This document shows positions 9,342-16,963 of a DNA stretch of 24,532 nucleotides, in pieces. The DNA is taken from positions 1 through 24,532 of the forward strand of contig JADJVX010000024.1 in NCBI GenBank assembly GCA_016710385.1, written 5' to 3'. The notes beneath the pieces were generated by a model that had not been told where the DNA came from, searched no databases, and saw nothing but the letters and a program-made list of their open reading frames with translations. The stretch is from Actinomycetales bacterium (GTDB taxonomy: Bacteria > Actinomycetota > Actinomycetes > Actinomycetales > Dermatophilaceae). The translations under genes were made by a program, and so were the position numbers. How positions within the stretch are numbered: position 1 is the first letter of the stretch; each line of letters starts with the position of its first letter.

Positions 9342-9683
9342 TGAGATCCTCCGGTTCCGCCGGACCCCGCGTCGGAGCGGTGGCGATGCGATAGCACCGG
9401 TCAGGTTACGCCCGGTTCCCTTCGATCATCGAACCTCTCCTACACCCCGGCACACCCCCACTCCGGTATGCCGTTCGGCCGCTCCCGGCCGGAGGCTCGT
9501 TAACCTTCTCGCCGGCCGACGGGTTCGTTCCCCTTCTCGAGCACAGCCAGCCACCGGACTGACACGATTCGCTGCTTCCGGTCACGGCAACCAACCAAAC
9601 GCGTCAGTTTGGGGTCAGCGGACCATGCGATCAGAGGGCATGGGTGATCGTTGTGGGAGCCACGAGTTGAGCGGAGCCACGGC
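9342..9683. other. Intergenic stretch between RND pump and DEAD-box helicase
   Basis: About 340 bp without a convincing gene. It holds the probable RND promoter/operator (9403–9433), one copy of the 9-mer GGTATGCCG at 9465–9473, and AT-richer patches around 9421–9433, 9499–9506 and 9593–9612. No tRNA-like or other RNA structure was recognised. Confidence 0.6.
9403..9433 (-). promoter_or_regulatory. Candidate RND promoter with palindromic operator
   Basis: TTCGATCATCGAA at 9421–9433 is a perfect 13-bp palindrome (6-bp arms, one central base). On the minus strand it is followed by TAACCT (9408–9403), a TANNNT-type -10 box, about 60 nt before the GTG start. The palindrome overlaps where a -35 element would lie, the usual place for a repressor. 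No TTGACA-like -35 is visible. No regulator gene is adjacent, so the binding protein is unknown. Confidence 0.4.
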
Positions 9684-9717
9684 CGGTCAGGCCGATCAGG
9701 CGGTCAGGCCGATCAGG
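9684..9717. repeat. 17-bp direct repeat, two copies
   Basis: CGGTCAGGCCGATCAGG occurs twice back to back (9684–9700, 9701–9717), immediately downstream of the helicase stop codon. It contains partial dyads and might help 3'-end formation, but no clear stem plus T-run is seen. Confidence 0.8.
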
Positions 9718-9720
9718 CCG

Positions 9721-11283
9721 TCACGCAGGGCGACCGCTGCGACGGGGGCGTCCGGAGCCCCCACGTGAGCCCGCGGAGAACGCCGCGGCACTTGGGGTCC
9801 GCCCACCGGTGCGCGACGAGACCGACCGGCCCGCCGCAGCTCGTCCCGCACCGCCCGACCCGGTGCGCGAGGAGTCTGATCGGCTCGCCGCAGCTCGTCC
9901 CGAGCCGCCAGGACCGGCGACCGCTCGGCCATTTCCGGTCCGGCTGCTCCCCGCACGATTGCTCCCCGCACGACCCGAACCGCTTCGACCCGAACTGCTT
10001 CGACCTCCACCCTGACCGCTGCCCCGGCCCGAGCGGGACTCGGCGGACACCGCGGGAGCCAGCCCACCGGCATACTCGCGCTCTCCCGGCGCCAACTCGC
10101 GCAGCAGCGGGTGGCGGTCGGTGACGCGCGTGGTCGTCGCTCGCACGCCGGCCTTGCGGGTGAGGTCATGGACGTCGCGAACCTGATCGTCGGTCATCAG
10201 CGTGACGACGGTGCCGCTGTTGCCGGCGCGGGCGGTGCGCCCGGACCGGTGCAGGTAGGCCTTGTGCTCGGTGGGCGGGTCAGCGTGCACGACGAGGGCG
10301 ACGTCGTCGACGTGGATGCCGCGAGCGGCGATATCGGTCGCGACCAAGGTCTGCGCTACCCCGCTGCTGAAGGCCTCCATGGTGCGGGTGCGGGCACTCT
10401 GGGAGAGGTTGCCGTGCAACTCGACGGTCGGTATGCCGCGCGCATTCAGTTGGCGGGCAAGGTTTTTCGCGCGGTGCTTGGTGCGGGTGAAGACCACGGT
10501 GCGCCCCGGTGCGGCAGTCAGGTCGACGAGGACCGGCAGGTGATCGGCCGCTGCGACGTGCAACACGTGGTGGGTCATCGCGGCGACCGGCGACTGCGCC
10601 GAGTCGGCCTCGTGGGTGACCGGGCGGACGAGGTAGCGGCGCACGAGCACACCAACTGCGGCGTCGAGCGTCGCGGAGAACAGCATCCGCTGGCCACCCG
10701 TGGGCGTGGCGTCGAGCAGCCGGCGCACCGACGGCAGGAAGCCGAGGTCGGCCATGTGGTCGGCCTCGTCGATGATCGTCACCTCGACGGCCGCCAGGGA
10801 GACGTGACCCTGCGCGATGAGGTCCTCCAGCCGGCCGGGACAGGCAACGACGATGTCGACTCCGCGCCGGAGGTCGGCGACCTGCGGGCCCTGTCCCACG
10901 CCGCCGAAGACGGTGCGGCTGGTGAGGCCCGCGCGGGTCGCGAGCGGACGCAAGGCTTCGTCGATCTGGGTCGCGAGTTCGCGGGTCGGCGCGAGGATGA
11001 GCGCGCGGGGCCGCTTGGGCGCCGGACGCCGGGTGCTGACTCGCGCGGCAGAGCCGGCCAGACCAGCGGAGCCGGTGCCGCCCACGAGCCGGGCGACGAG
11101 CGGCAGGAGGAAGGCATAGGTCTTGCCCGAGCCGGTGCGGCCCCGGCCGAGCACATCGCGACCAGCCAACGAGTCGGGCAGGGTCGCGGCCTGGATCGGG
11201 GTGGGCGTGGTGATGTCGAGGTCGGCGAGGACGTCGACGAGGAAAGCCGGCACGCCGAGCGCGCCGAAGCTGGCTGAAGACAA
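9721..11283 (-). CDS. DEAD-box ATP-dependent RNA helicase with basic low-complexity tail
   Basis: 520 residues. The two RecA-like domains carry the full motif set: Q-motif TPTPIQ (27–31 region), motif I GRTGSGKT (48–55), Ia PTREL (99–103), PGR (149–151), DEAD (172–175), SAT (203–205), then ARGIHVDD (320–327) and HRSGRTAR (345–352). Such enzymes remodel RNA in ribosome assembly, mRNA decay or cold adaptation; overall it resembles the RhlE-like group. From about residue 416 to the end the chain is Ser/Gly/Arg/Ala-rich, built from short repeats such as SGRAGS, SNRAGS and SSRTGS, probably an unstructured RNA-binding tail. Start is TTG at 11283 with GGAG about 9 nt upstream; no in-frame ATG lies upstream near it. 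The reading frame is intact. Confidence 0.92.
   Translation of the reverse strand: MSSASFGALGVPAFLVDVLADLDITTPTPIQAATLPDSLAGRDVLGRGRTGSGKTYAFLLPLVARLVGGTGSAGLAGSAARVSTRRPAPKRPRALILAPTRELATQIDEALRPLATRAGLTSRTVFGGVGQGPQVADLRRGVDIVVACPGRLEDLIAQGHVSLAAVEVTIIDEADHMADLGFLPSVRRLLDATPTGGQRMLFSATLDAAVGVLVRRYLVRPVTHEADSAQSPVAAMTHHVLHVAAADHLPVLVDLTAAPGRTVVFTRTKHRAKNLARQLNARGIPTVELHGNLSQSARTRTMEAFSSGVAQTLVATDIAARGIHVDDVALVVHADPPTEHKAYLHRSGRTARAGNSGTVVTLMTDDQVRDVHDLTRKAGVRATTTRVTDRHPLLRELAPGEREYAGGLAPAVSAESRSGRGSGQGGGRSSSGRSGSGRAGSNRAGSSRTGNGRAVAGPGGSGRAAASRSDSSRTGSGGAGRAAAGRSVSSRTGGRTPSAAAFSAGSRGGSGRPRRSGRPA
9808..10010 (-). repeat. Short repeats encoding the helicase tail
   Basis: Two ~54-bp units start near 9808 and 9862 (GGTGCGCGACGAG and GGTGCGCGAGGAG) and encode an 18-residue period in the Ser/Arg/Gly tail. 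Next to them at about 9945–10005 are 15-bp units (GCTCCCCGCACGA, CGAACTGCTTCGACC) giving a 5-residue period. Both periods keep the frame. Confidence 0.7.
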
Positions 11284-11403
11284 GAGAAAACTCCGAAGAA
11301 TGAGGTGTGTTCCGCCCGGCGCGACAACGGTCGCGGCGCAAGGGCTACCACGGTGCTGCGAACGGCCCGAGGCGAAACTGAGCGGGCCAGTCCGCCCAGT
11401 CTA
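11284..11403 (-). promoter_or_regulatory. Probable promoter and 5' leader of the helicase gene
   Basis: TAGACT (minus strand, 11403–11398) fits an actinobacterial -10 box, placing a transcript start near 11391 and a leader of about 110 nt. Inside the leader CGCGAC-CGTT-GTCGCG (11335–11320) forms a perfect 6-bp stem with a 4-nt loop. Long leaders are common for cold-responsive RNA helicases, but regulation here is inference. The rest of the divergent gap up to 11614 shows no gene; I see no convincing protease promoter in it. Confidence 0.35.
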
Positions 11404-11614
11404 CCGGCAGGGCGGCACCACTCGGCACCGTCTCGACCACGCGCGGGTGTGCCGCCGCGAAGCCGGCCCACCGGCATACGAGGCGAAAGGGGGATGAAAG
11501 CACCCCTCGATACCGATCGGAGTTGTCCAAACCTTGGGATTTCCCCGCCGCTGTGGTGTCATGTCCACGAACGCGGGAAGAGCTATCCCGGTTCGGGGGC
11601 ACATCCATCGACGA

Positions 11615-12493
11615 ATGGGGCACGACGTGTTCAACTCACTGCGACGCGTGGCCGCTGCGGCTGCGCTCACGCTCGGCCTGGTGGCGGCATCGACCGGCCA
11701 GGCCGTGGCAATCACCGGGGGCACCCCGGACGGCAATGGTCACCCGAGCGTCGGGATGATCATGTTCTACGAGGGCGGCGGGCGCTATCGCTGCACGGCC
11801 ACCCTCGTCACGCCGACCGTCCTGCTCACCGCGGCCCACTGCACCATGGGCACGGCCGGCAAGACGCTCGTCACCTTCGACTCGGTCATCGCCGAGGCCC
11901 CGCCGAGCGGCATTCCGGCCGCCGCCGACCCGGCCGCGGGTTATGTCTCGAGCGACGTCACCAAGGACCCGACCCGCACCTGGTATGCCGGCCAGTCCGC
12001 CTACCACCCGCAGTACAGCGACTTCACCGACATGGACAACTGGAACGATGTCGGCGTGGTCGTCCTCGATACGCCGGTCACGGGCGTCACGCCGTCGAAG
12101 ATCGCACCGCTGAACTACCTCGACCGGTTCGCTCAGCCCAAGCTCAACAGCACGCTCTTCACGATCGTCGGTTACGGCACCGAGGTCCGCAAGCCCGACG
12201 CGGGCCCGCAGAAGCCCGCGCCAATGTCCTACCCGCTGATCCGCCGCGTCGCCGACGCTCCGGGCCAGAAGCTCACCCCGCAGATCCTGCAGGTCAACGG
12301 CAACCCCAACGACATCCGCGGCACCGGCGGTTCGTGCTTCGGTGACTCGGGTGGGCCGACCTTCAAGGACGGCATGATCGTCACGGTGACCAGCTATGGC
12401 TACACCCAGAACTGCCGCTACCTCGACGGCCTCCAGCGCGTCGACATCAAGGGTGTGCAGTCCTGGCTCATGGGTTACGGCGTCATGCCCTGA
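11615..12493 (+). CDS. Secreted S1 (chymotrypsin-fold) serine protease
   Basis: 292 residues. A signal peptide (RR, then the hydrophobic run AAAAALTLGLVAAS, ending QAVA) is followed by ITGG, the usual mature N-terminus of the family, so cleavage or activation before Ile33 is likely. Catalytic triad: His75 in TAAHC, Asp145 in WNDVGVVVLD, Ser245 in GDSGGP. Cys60–Cys76 and the pair Cys241 with the later Cys in QNCRYLDG match conserved disulfides. The residue six before the catalytic Ser (position 189 in chymotrypsin numbering) is Gly, not Asp, so trypsin-like Lys/Arg preference is not expected. ATG 11615 is chosen; GTG at 11627 is equally possible and gives a tighter signal peptide. The frame is intact and the gene is monocistronic, ending in a hairpin. 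Confidence 0.9.
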   Translation: MGHDVFNSLRRVAAAAALTLGLVAASTGQAVAITGGTPDGNGHPSVGMIMFYEGGGRYRCTATLVTPTVLLTAAHCTMGTAGKTLVTFDSVIAEAPPSGIPAAADPAAGYVSSDVTKDPTRTWYAGQSAYHPQYSDFTDMDNWNDVGVVVLDTPVTGVTPSKIAPLNYLDRFAQPKLNSTLFTIVGYGTEVRKPDAGPQKPAPMSYPLIRRVADAPGQKLTPQILQVNGNPNDIRGTGGSCFGDSGGPTFKDGMIVTVTSYGYTQNCRYLDGLQRVDIKGVQSWLMGYGVMP

Positions 12494-12512
12494 CCTCTCC
12501 TCGCACCGCAGG

Positions 12513-12551
12513 GACGGGCACGGCATACCAGCGAGGTATGCCGTGCCCGTC
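12513..12551 (+). terminator. Perfect 17-bp hairpin after the protease gene
   Basis: Arms 12513–12529 and 12535–12551 are exact reverse complements with loop AGCGA. The stem is followed only by ACCTTT, not a long T-run. Each arm contains one copy of the dispersed 9-mer, as CGGCATACC and GGTATGCCG. It begins 20 nt after the protease stop and can act as a transcription terminator. Confidence 0.75.
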
Positions 12552-12651
12552 ACCTTTCGCGCCGGCGGCCGGCCTGGTCACCTCACCGGGCAACCCCGCA
12601 TTCGTCGCGTCGGCACCTCCCACGCATGCACGCGGCGTGCCAGGCTGAGGC

Positions 12652-14322
12652 ATGGACAGCACCATGCAGCGCACCCCTTTGCTCATCTCATCTCTGCTTC
12701 GCTACGGCACCCTGGTCCACGCCGACCAGAAGGTCATCACCTGGACCGGCGAGGGCTCGCGATCGATCACCTATCGACAGGTCGGCGAGCAGGCCGGGCA
12801 GTTGGCGCACGCGCTGCGCTCGCTCGGGGTGACCGGCGACCAGCGGGTCGGCACCTTCATGTGGAACAACGCCGAGCACCTCATCACCTACCTCGCGGTG
12901 CCGTCGATGGGTGCCGTGCTCCACGCGCTCAACATCCGGCTGTTCCCCCCGCAGATCATCTACGTCGCCAACCACGCCGACGACCGCGTCGTCATCGTCG
13001 ACAACACCCTGGCCAAGCCGTTCGCCGGGCTGCTGCCGCACCTACCTCGCGTGCAGCACGTCATCGTCAACGGGCCGATCGACGCGGAAACCCTTGCGGC
13101 ACTGCAAGATCCGGCTCACGTCGAGGGCGTGCACGACTGGACCGAGCTGCTCGCGGGCCAGCCCACGGCATACGACTGGCCGTTGGATCTCGACGAGGAC
13201 TCGGCGTCCTCGATGTGTTACACCTCGGGCACGACCGGCAATCCCAAGGGGGTCGCCTACTCGCACCGCTCCAACTATCTGCACGCCGTGACAGCTGCGC
13301 TCGCACTCGGCGCACGCCAGGACGATCGGCTGCTCGTCGTCGTGCCGCTCTTCCACGCCAATGCATGGGGCTTCCCCTACCTCGCCATGGCCGCGGGCGC
13401 ATCGCTCGTCATGCCCGACCGGTTCCTCCAGGCGGCGCCGCTCGCGGCGATGATGGAACAGGAGAAGGTGACCTTCGGCGCCGGCGTCCCGACGATCTGG
13501 AACGACCTGCTGCGCCACCTCGACACCTCGCCCGCCGATCTGTCGGCCTGCCGCGGCCTGGTCGTCGGCGGCTCCGCCGCACCGCCCGCCCTGATGAAGG
13601 CGTTCCAGACCAAGCACGACGTGACGATCATCCACGCCTGGGGGATGACCGAGATGTCGCCCATCGGCACCGTGGCGACTCCTCCGGCTCACCTCGAGGT
13701 GGGGTCGGACGACTACTGGCGGTATGCCGCGTCGCAGGGTCGCCTGGTGGTGGGCGTCGAGGGCCGGCTCGTCGGGCCGGACGACGAGGTGGCCCCGTGG
13801 GACGGGGAGAGCGTCGGCGAGCTGCAGGTGCGCGGGCCGTGGATCACGGGGTCCTACTACGCCAACGGCGCCGAGTCCGAGGTCGAGCGGATGGAGATGG
13901 AGTCGAAGTTCCAGGACGGCTGGCTGCGCACCGGTGACGTGGGCACGCTGACGCCCGACGGTTTCCTCGTGCTCACCGACCGGGCGAAAGATGTCATCAA
14001 GTCCGGCGGCGAGTGGATCTCGTCGGTCGACCTCGAGAACGCGATCATGGCCCACCCCGACGTTCAGGAGGCGTCGGTCGTCGGCGTCCCCGACGAGCGG
14101 TGGGGAGAGCGGCCGTTGGCGTCGGTCGTGTTGCGACCGTCGGCGACGGCGGGCGTGGCCGAGATTCGGGAGTGGCTGGCCACCCAGCTGCCCAAGTGGA
14201 TGCTGCCCGAGCGTTGGGCGGTCATCGACGAGGTGCCCAAGACGAGCGTGGGCAAGTTCGACAAGAAGGTGCTGCGCAAGCAGTATGCCGCCGGCGAGCT
14301 CGAGGTCCAGTCGCTCGACTGA
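12652..14322 (+). CDS. Long-chain fatty-acid–CoA ligase (AMP-binding)
   Basis: 556 residues of the ANL adenylate-forming superfamily, which activates a fatty acid with ATP and transfers it to CoA. Seen: P-loop YTSGTTGNPKG (about 189–199), GMTEMSP (A5), DGWLRTGDVG (about 421–430), the hinge RAKDVIKSGGEWIS, and the catalytic Lys region KTSVGKFDKK (about 529–538). The hinge and SGGEWISS form match medium/long-chain FadD-type ligases of actinobacteria. ATG 12652 has AGGCTGAGG upstream. The frame is intact. It faces a second acyl-CoA synthetase across a hairpin, so they are not co-transcribed. Chain-length preference is unknown. Confidence 0.9.
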   Translation: MDSTMQRTPLLISSLLRYGTLVHADQKVITWTGEGSRSITYRQVGEQAGQLAHALRSLGVTGDQRVGTFMWNNAEHLITYLAVPSMGAVLHALNIRLFPPQIIYVANHADDRVVIVDNTLAKPFAGLLPHLPRVQHVIVNGPIDAETLAALQDPAHVEGVHDWTELLAGQPTAYDWPLDLDEDSASSMCYTSGTTGNPKGVAYSHRSNYLHAVTAALALGARQDDRLLVVVPLFHANAWGFPYLAMAAGASLVMPDRFLQAAPLAAMMEQEKVTFGAGVPTIWNDLLRHLDTSPADLSACRGLVVGGSAAPPALMKAFQTKHDVTIIHAWGMTEMSPIGTVATPPAHLEVGSDDYWRYAASQGRLVVGVEGRLVGPDDEVAPWDGESVGELQVRGPWITGSYYANGAESEVERMEMESKFQDGWLRTGDVGTLTPDGFLVLTDRAKDVIKSGGEWISSVDLENAIMAHPDVQEASVVGVPDERWGERPLASVVLRPSATAGVAEIREWLATQLPKWMLPERWAVIDEVPKTSVGKFDKKVLRKQYAAGELEVQSLD

Positions 14323-14346
14323 GCGCGCGCGGGTCTCGGAGCGAGG

Positions 14347-14403
14347 CTGACTGACGCGTTGTGCTGCTTGACCCGCGGGGAAGCAGCACAACGCGTCAGT
14401 CAG
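14347..14403. terminator. Perfect 23-bp bidirectional terminator hairpin
   Basis: Arms 14347–14369 and 14381–14403 are exact reverse complements, with an 11-nt loop (GACCCGCGGGG). It lies between two convergent genes, 25 nt after one stop and 10 nt after the other, so it can end transcription from both sides. No T-run follows. Confidence 0.85.
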
Positions 14404-14412
14404 GGTGCGCGA

Positions 14413-16125
14413 TCAGCCCTTGAGGTCGGGGAACATGTCGTCGCGCCACTCATTTCCGTCGGGCTTGATCTCGCCGCGCGCCAGCTGCTCTTCCCGCGAG
14501 CGCAGCTCGACCCGGCGGATCTTGCCCGAGATCGTCTTGGGCAACTCGGCGAACTCGATCCGCCGCACCCGCTGCCAGGGCTGCAGGTGCGCTCGCGCAT
14601 AGGCGAGGATCGACTTGGCGGTCTCGGCGTCGGCGACGTGCCCCGGCGCGAGCATGAGATAGGCCTTGGGCACCGCCAGCCGCACCTCGTCCGGTGCCGG
14701 CACGACCGCCGCCTCGGCCACCGCCGGGTGCTCGATGAGCACCGACTCGAGCTCGAACGGGCTGATCTTGAAATCGCTGGCCTTGAAGACGTCGTCGGTG
14801 CGCCCGATGTAGGTGATGTAGCCCTCGCCGTCGCGGCTGGCGACATCGCCGGTGTGATACCAGCCGCCCTCCATCGCTTCGGCGTTGCGCTCGTCGTCGC
14901 CCTGGTAACCCGTCATGAGCGCCAGCGGCTGCACCGAGAGGTCGAAACAGATCTCACCTTCGCCGACGCCGTCGACACGTTGGTTGGTCAGCGGGTCGAC
15001 CAGGACGACCGGCATACCGGGCAGTGGGTGGCCCATGGAGCCGGCCTTGACCGGCACGCCGGGCGCATTGCCCACTGCCGCAGTCATTTCCGTCTGTCCG
15101 TAGCCATCACGCAGGGTGAGCCCCCACGCCGAGGCGACCTTGTCGATGACCTCCGGGTTGAGCGGTTCGCCGGCCCCGATGACCTCGCGCAGCGACCCCG
15201 GCCCGCCGGACAGGTCGGCGTTGATGAGCATCCGCCACACCGTGGGCGGCGCGCAGAAGCTCGTCACGCCGTTACTGCGGATCTGGTGCAAGAGCGCCGC
15301 CGCGTCGAAGCGCGAGTAGTTGTAGACGAAGACGGTCGCCTCGGCGATCCACGGCGCGAAGAACAGCGACCAGGCGTGCTTGGCCCAGCCTGGCGAGGAG
15401 ATCGTCAGGTGCACGTCGCCCGGTCGCACGCCGAGCCAATACATCGTCGACAGGTGCCCGACGGGGTAGGACACCTGGGTGTGCTCGACGAGCTTGGGCC
15501 GGCTGGTCGTGCCCGAGGTGAAGTAGAGCAGCAGCCGGTCGCCGGGGGCGGTCTCCGGGTGCGGGGTCGGAGGCACCGGACCACCCTGGTATGCCGTGCG
15601 CAGATCCTCCCAGCCCTCGGCGGGGCCGATCGAGATGCGGCCGTAGTCGCCGGGCACCTCGTCGAACTTGCCGGTCTCCGACGGGTTGGTGATGACGAAC
15701 TTGGCCCCGCCGCGACGGATGCGGTCGATGAGTTCGGTCGGCCCAGCCGCGGTCGTCGTCGGCATGATGACGGCACCGAGTTTCATGACCGCGAGCATCG
15801 CCTCCCACAGCTCGACCTGGTTGCCGAGCATGAGGAGCACCGAATCACCTCGCTGGACACCGAGATTGGCCAGCCAGGTGGCCAATTGGTCTGAGCGGGT
15901 GGACATTTCGTCGAAGGTGCGCTCGGTGCGCTGGCCGTCCTCCTCGACGATGATCAGCGCCGGGCGCGAGTTGCCGCGGGCATAGGCGTCGAACCAGTCG
16001 ACCGCCCAGTTGAATCGGTCGCCGAGTGCGGGCCAACGGAAGGTCGCCACCGCCTCGTCATGTTTGCCGCGCAGGGAGAGCAGCAGGTCGCGCGCTTCTC
16101 GGTAGGCCTGGGTCGCATTCGTCAT
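14413..16125 (-). CDS. Acyl-CoA synthetase, medium-chain/acetyl-CoA-synthetase-like
   Basis: 570 residues, ANL superfamily. The P-loop is YFTSGTTSRPKLVEHT (about 200–215), with Ser-Arg in place of the usual Gly/Leu. Also GYGQTEMT (about 340), GWYHTGDVASRD, YIGRTDDVFKASDFKISPFE (hinge) and the catalytic-Lys region PKTISGKIRR (about 527–536). KASDFKISPFELE and the YFTSGTT form place it nearer the medium-chain/acetyl-CoA synthetase group than the FadD ligase across the hairpin. ATG at 16125 was chosen because family similarity starts with it; no good ribosome site precedes it, so leaderless translation is possible. The frame is intact. Confidence 0.9.
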   Translation of the reverse strand: MTNATQAYREARDLLLSLRGKHDEAVATFRWPALGDRFNWAVDWFDAYARGNSRPALIIVEEDGQRTERTFDEMSTRSDQLATWLANLGVQRGDSVLLMLGNQVELWEAMLAVMKLGAVIMPTTTAAGPTELIDRIRRGGAKFVITNPSETGKFDEVPGDYGRISIGPAEGWEDLRTAYQGGPVPPTPHPETAPGDRLLLYFTSGTTSRPKLVEHTQVSYPVGHLSTMYWLGVRPGDVHLTISSPGWAKHAWSLFFAPWIAEATVFVYNYSRFDAAALLHQIRSNGVTSFCAPPTVWRMLINADLSGGPGSLREVIGAGEPLNPEVIDKVASAWGLTLRDGYGQTEMTAAVGNAPGVPVKAGSMGHPLPGMPVVLVDPLTNQRVDGVGEGEICFDLSVQPLALMTGYQGDDERNAEAMEGGWYHTGDVASRDGEGYITYIGRTDDVFKASDFKISPFELESVLIEHPAVAEAAVVPAPDEVRLAVPKAYLMLAPGHVADAETAKSILAYARAHLQPWQRVRRIEFAELPKTISGKIRRVELRSREEQLARGEIKPDGNEWRDDMFPDLKG

Positions 16126-16205
16126 AGGGCAAGCGTGCCGCGTCGACCCTGGCTGGGCCACCGGAGCAGACGTGGCCTTGCCGACAGGACGAAACGCCCG
16201 CTCCG

Positions 16206-16946
16206 TCACCGCAGACGGTAGGTGGCCTTGGCGATGTCGAACCCGTGGCCGGTCTTCGCATCCGTGCAGTGCACGCCGTCGGTGTCGCTCAGGCAGGTGA
16301 CGGTGCCCAATCGTAACGACGATCCGTAGGCCAGCGCTGCCAACGCACCCCGACTGTCGACAGCGATCCGTTGCGAGCCGGGCCGCCCGAGCCACCACGT
16401 CGACGTGTTGTCGACAGCGGCTTCGGAGGCGACCGTGTCACTGGAGCAGGTGAGACTCGCCGACCCACCCTCGAGATAGACCCCGTGACTCCAGTCGAAC
16501 TCACAATCGACCGGCTTGGGCGGCAGGGTCCAGGTGTGAGCCAGGACGTCGCAGCGCACGCTGTCGTGAGCCGCGGTCTCACCCTTAGCCAGCACGCAGA
16601 CGATGTTGCCGCTGGGCGATGCGAAGGCCGCCGACGCCTTCGAGCCGGCGTCGATGATCGGCCCACCCCCGGTCGAACCGGTGCCCTCACCAGACGACGT
16701 CCCAGACGACGTTCCAGACGGGGCCCCGGCGGAGGGTCCACCGCTGGCGGATGTCGCCGCCGCGTCGCCCGGCATACCGGCGCCTGCCGACCCACCACCC
16801 GCGGGGAGCGTGATGGCCACAGTCTTCGGTGCGACCGGCTCTGCGCCGGACCCGCCGCATGCCCCCAAGCCGAGCGGAATCAGGAGCACCGCGAGGGCAG
16901 GCAACGCCGGCACGCGCCGCGCCGGCGAGACACCAAGCCCTGGCAT
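16206..16946 (-). CDS. Secreted lipoprotein, DUF6636-like
   Basis: 246 residues. The signal sequence ends in LGLGAC, a lipobox, so lipidation at about Cys30 is expected. A Gly/Ser/Thr-rich linker (residues about 48–95, with GTSSGTSSG repeats) leads to a C-terminal domain with FASPSGNIVCVL, VRCDVLAHTW, KPVDCEFDW, GVHCTD and GHGFDIAKATYRLR. These blocks and about six cysteines match a family of small actinobacterial exported proteins I associate with DUF6636; function unknown. ATG 16946 lacks a clear ribosome site. It follows asd by 17 bp on the same strand, so it could be read from the lysC–asd transcript, or have its own start. Confidence 0.75.
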   Translation of the reverse strand: MPGLGVSPARRVPALPALAVLLIPLGLGACGGSGAEPVAPKTVAITLPAGGGSAGAGMPGDAAATSASGGPSAGAPSGTSSGTSSGEGTGSTGGGPIIDAGSKASAAFASPSGNIVCVLAKGETAAHDSVRCDVLAHTWTLPPKPVDCEFDWSHGVYLEGGSASLTCSSDTVASEAAVDNTSTWWLGRPGSQRIAVDSRGALAALAYGSSLRLGTVTCLSDTDGVHCTDAKTGHGFDIAKATYRLR

Positions 16947-16963
16947 GGCGTGAGTGTGACTGC

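Noticed and set aside
9342..9720. Small gene or RNA in the gap upstream of the RND pump
   Set aside because: No reading frame with a ribosome site and no tRNA-like or stable extended structure was seen.
11284..11614. Riboswitch before the helicase gene
   Set aside because: Only one short stem is visible and no known aptamer pattern was recognised.
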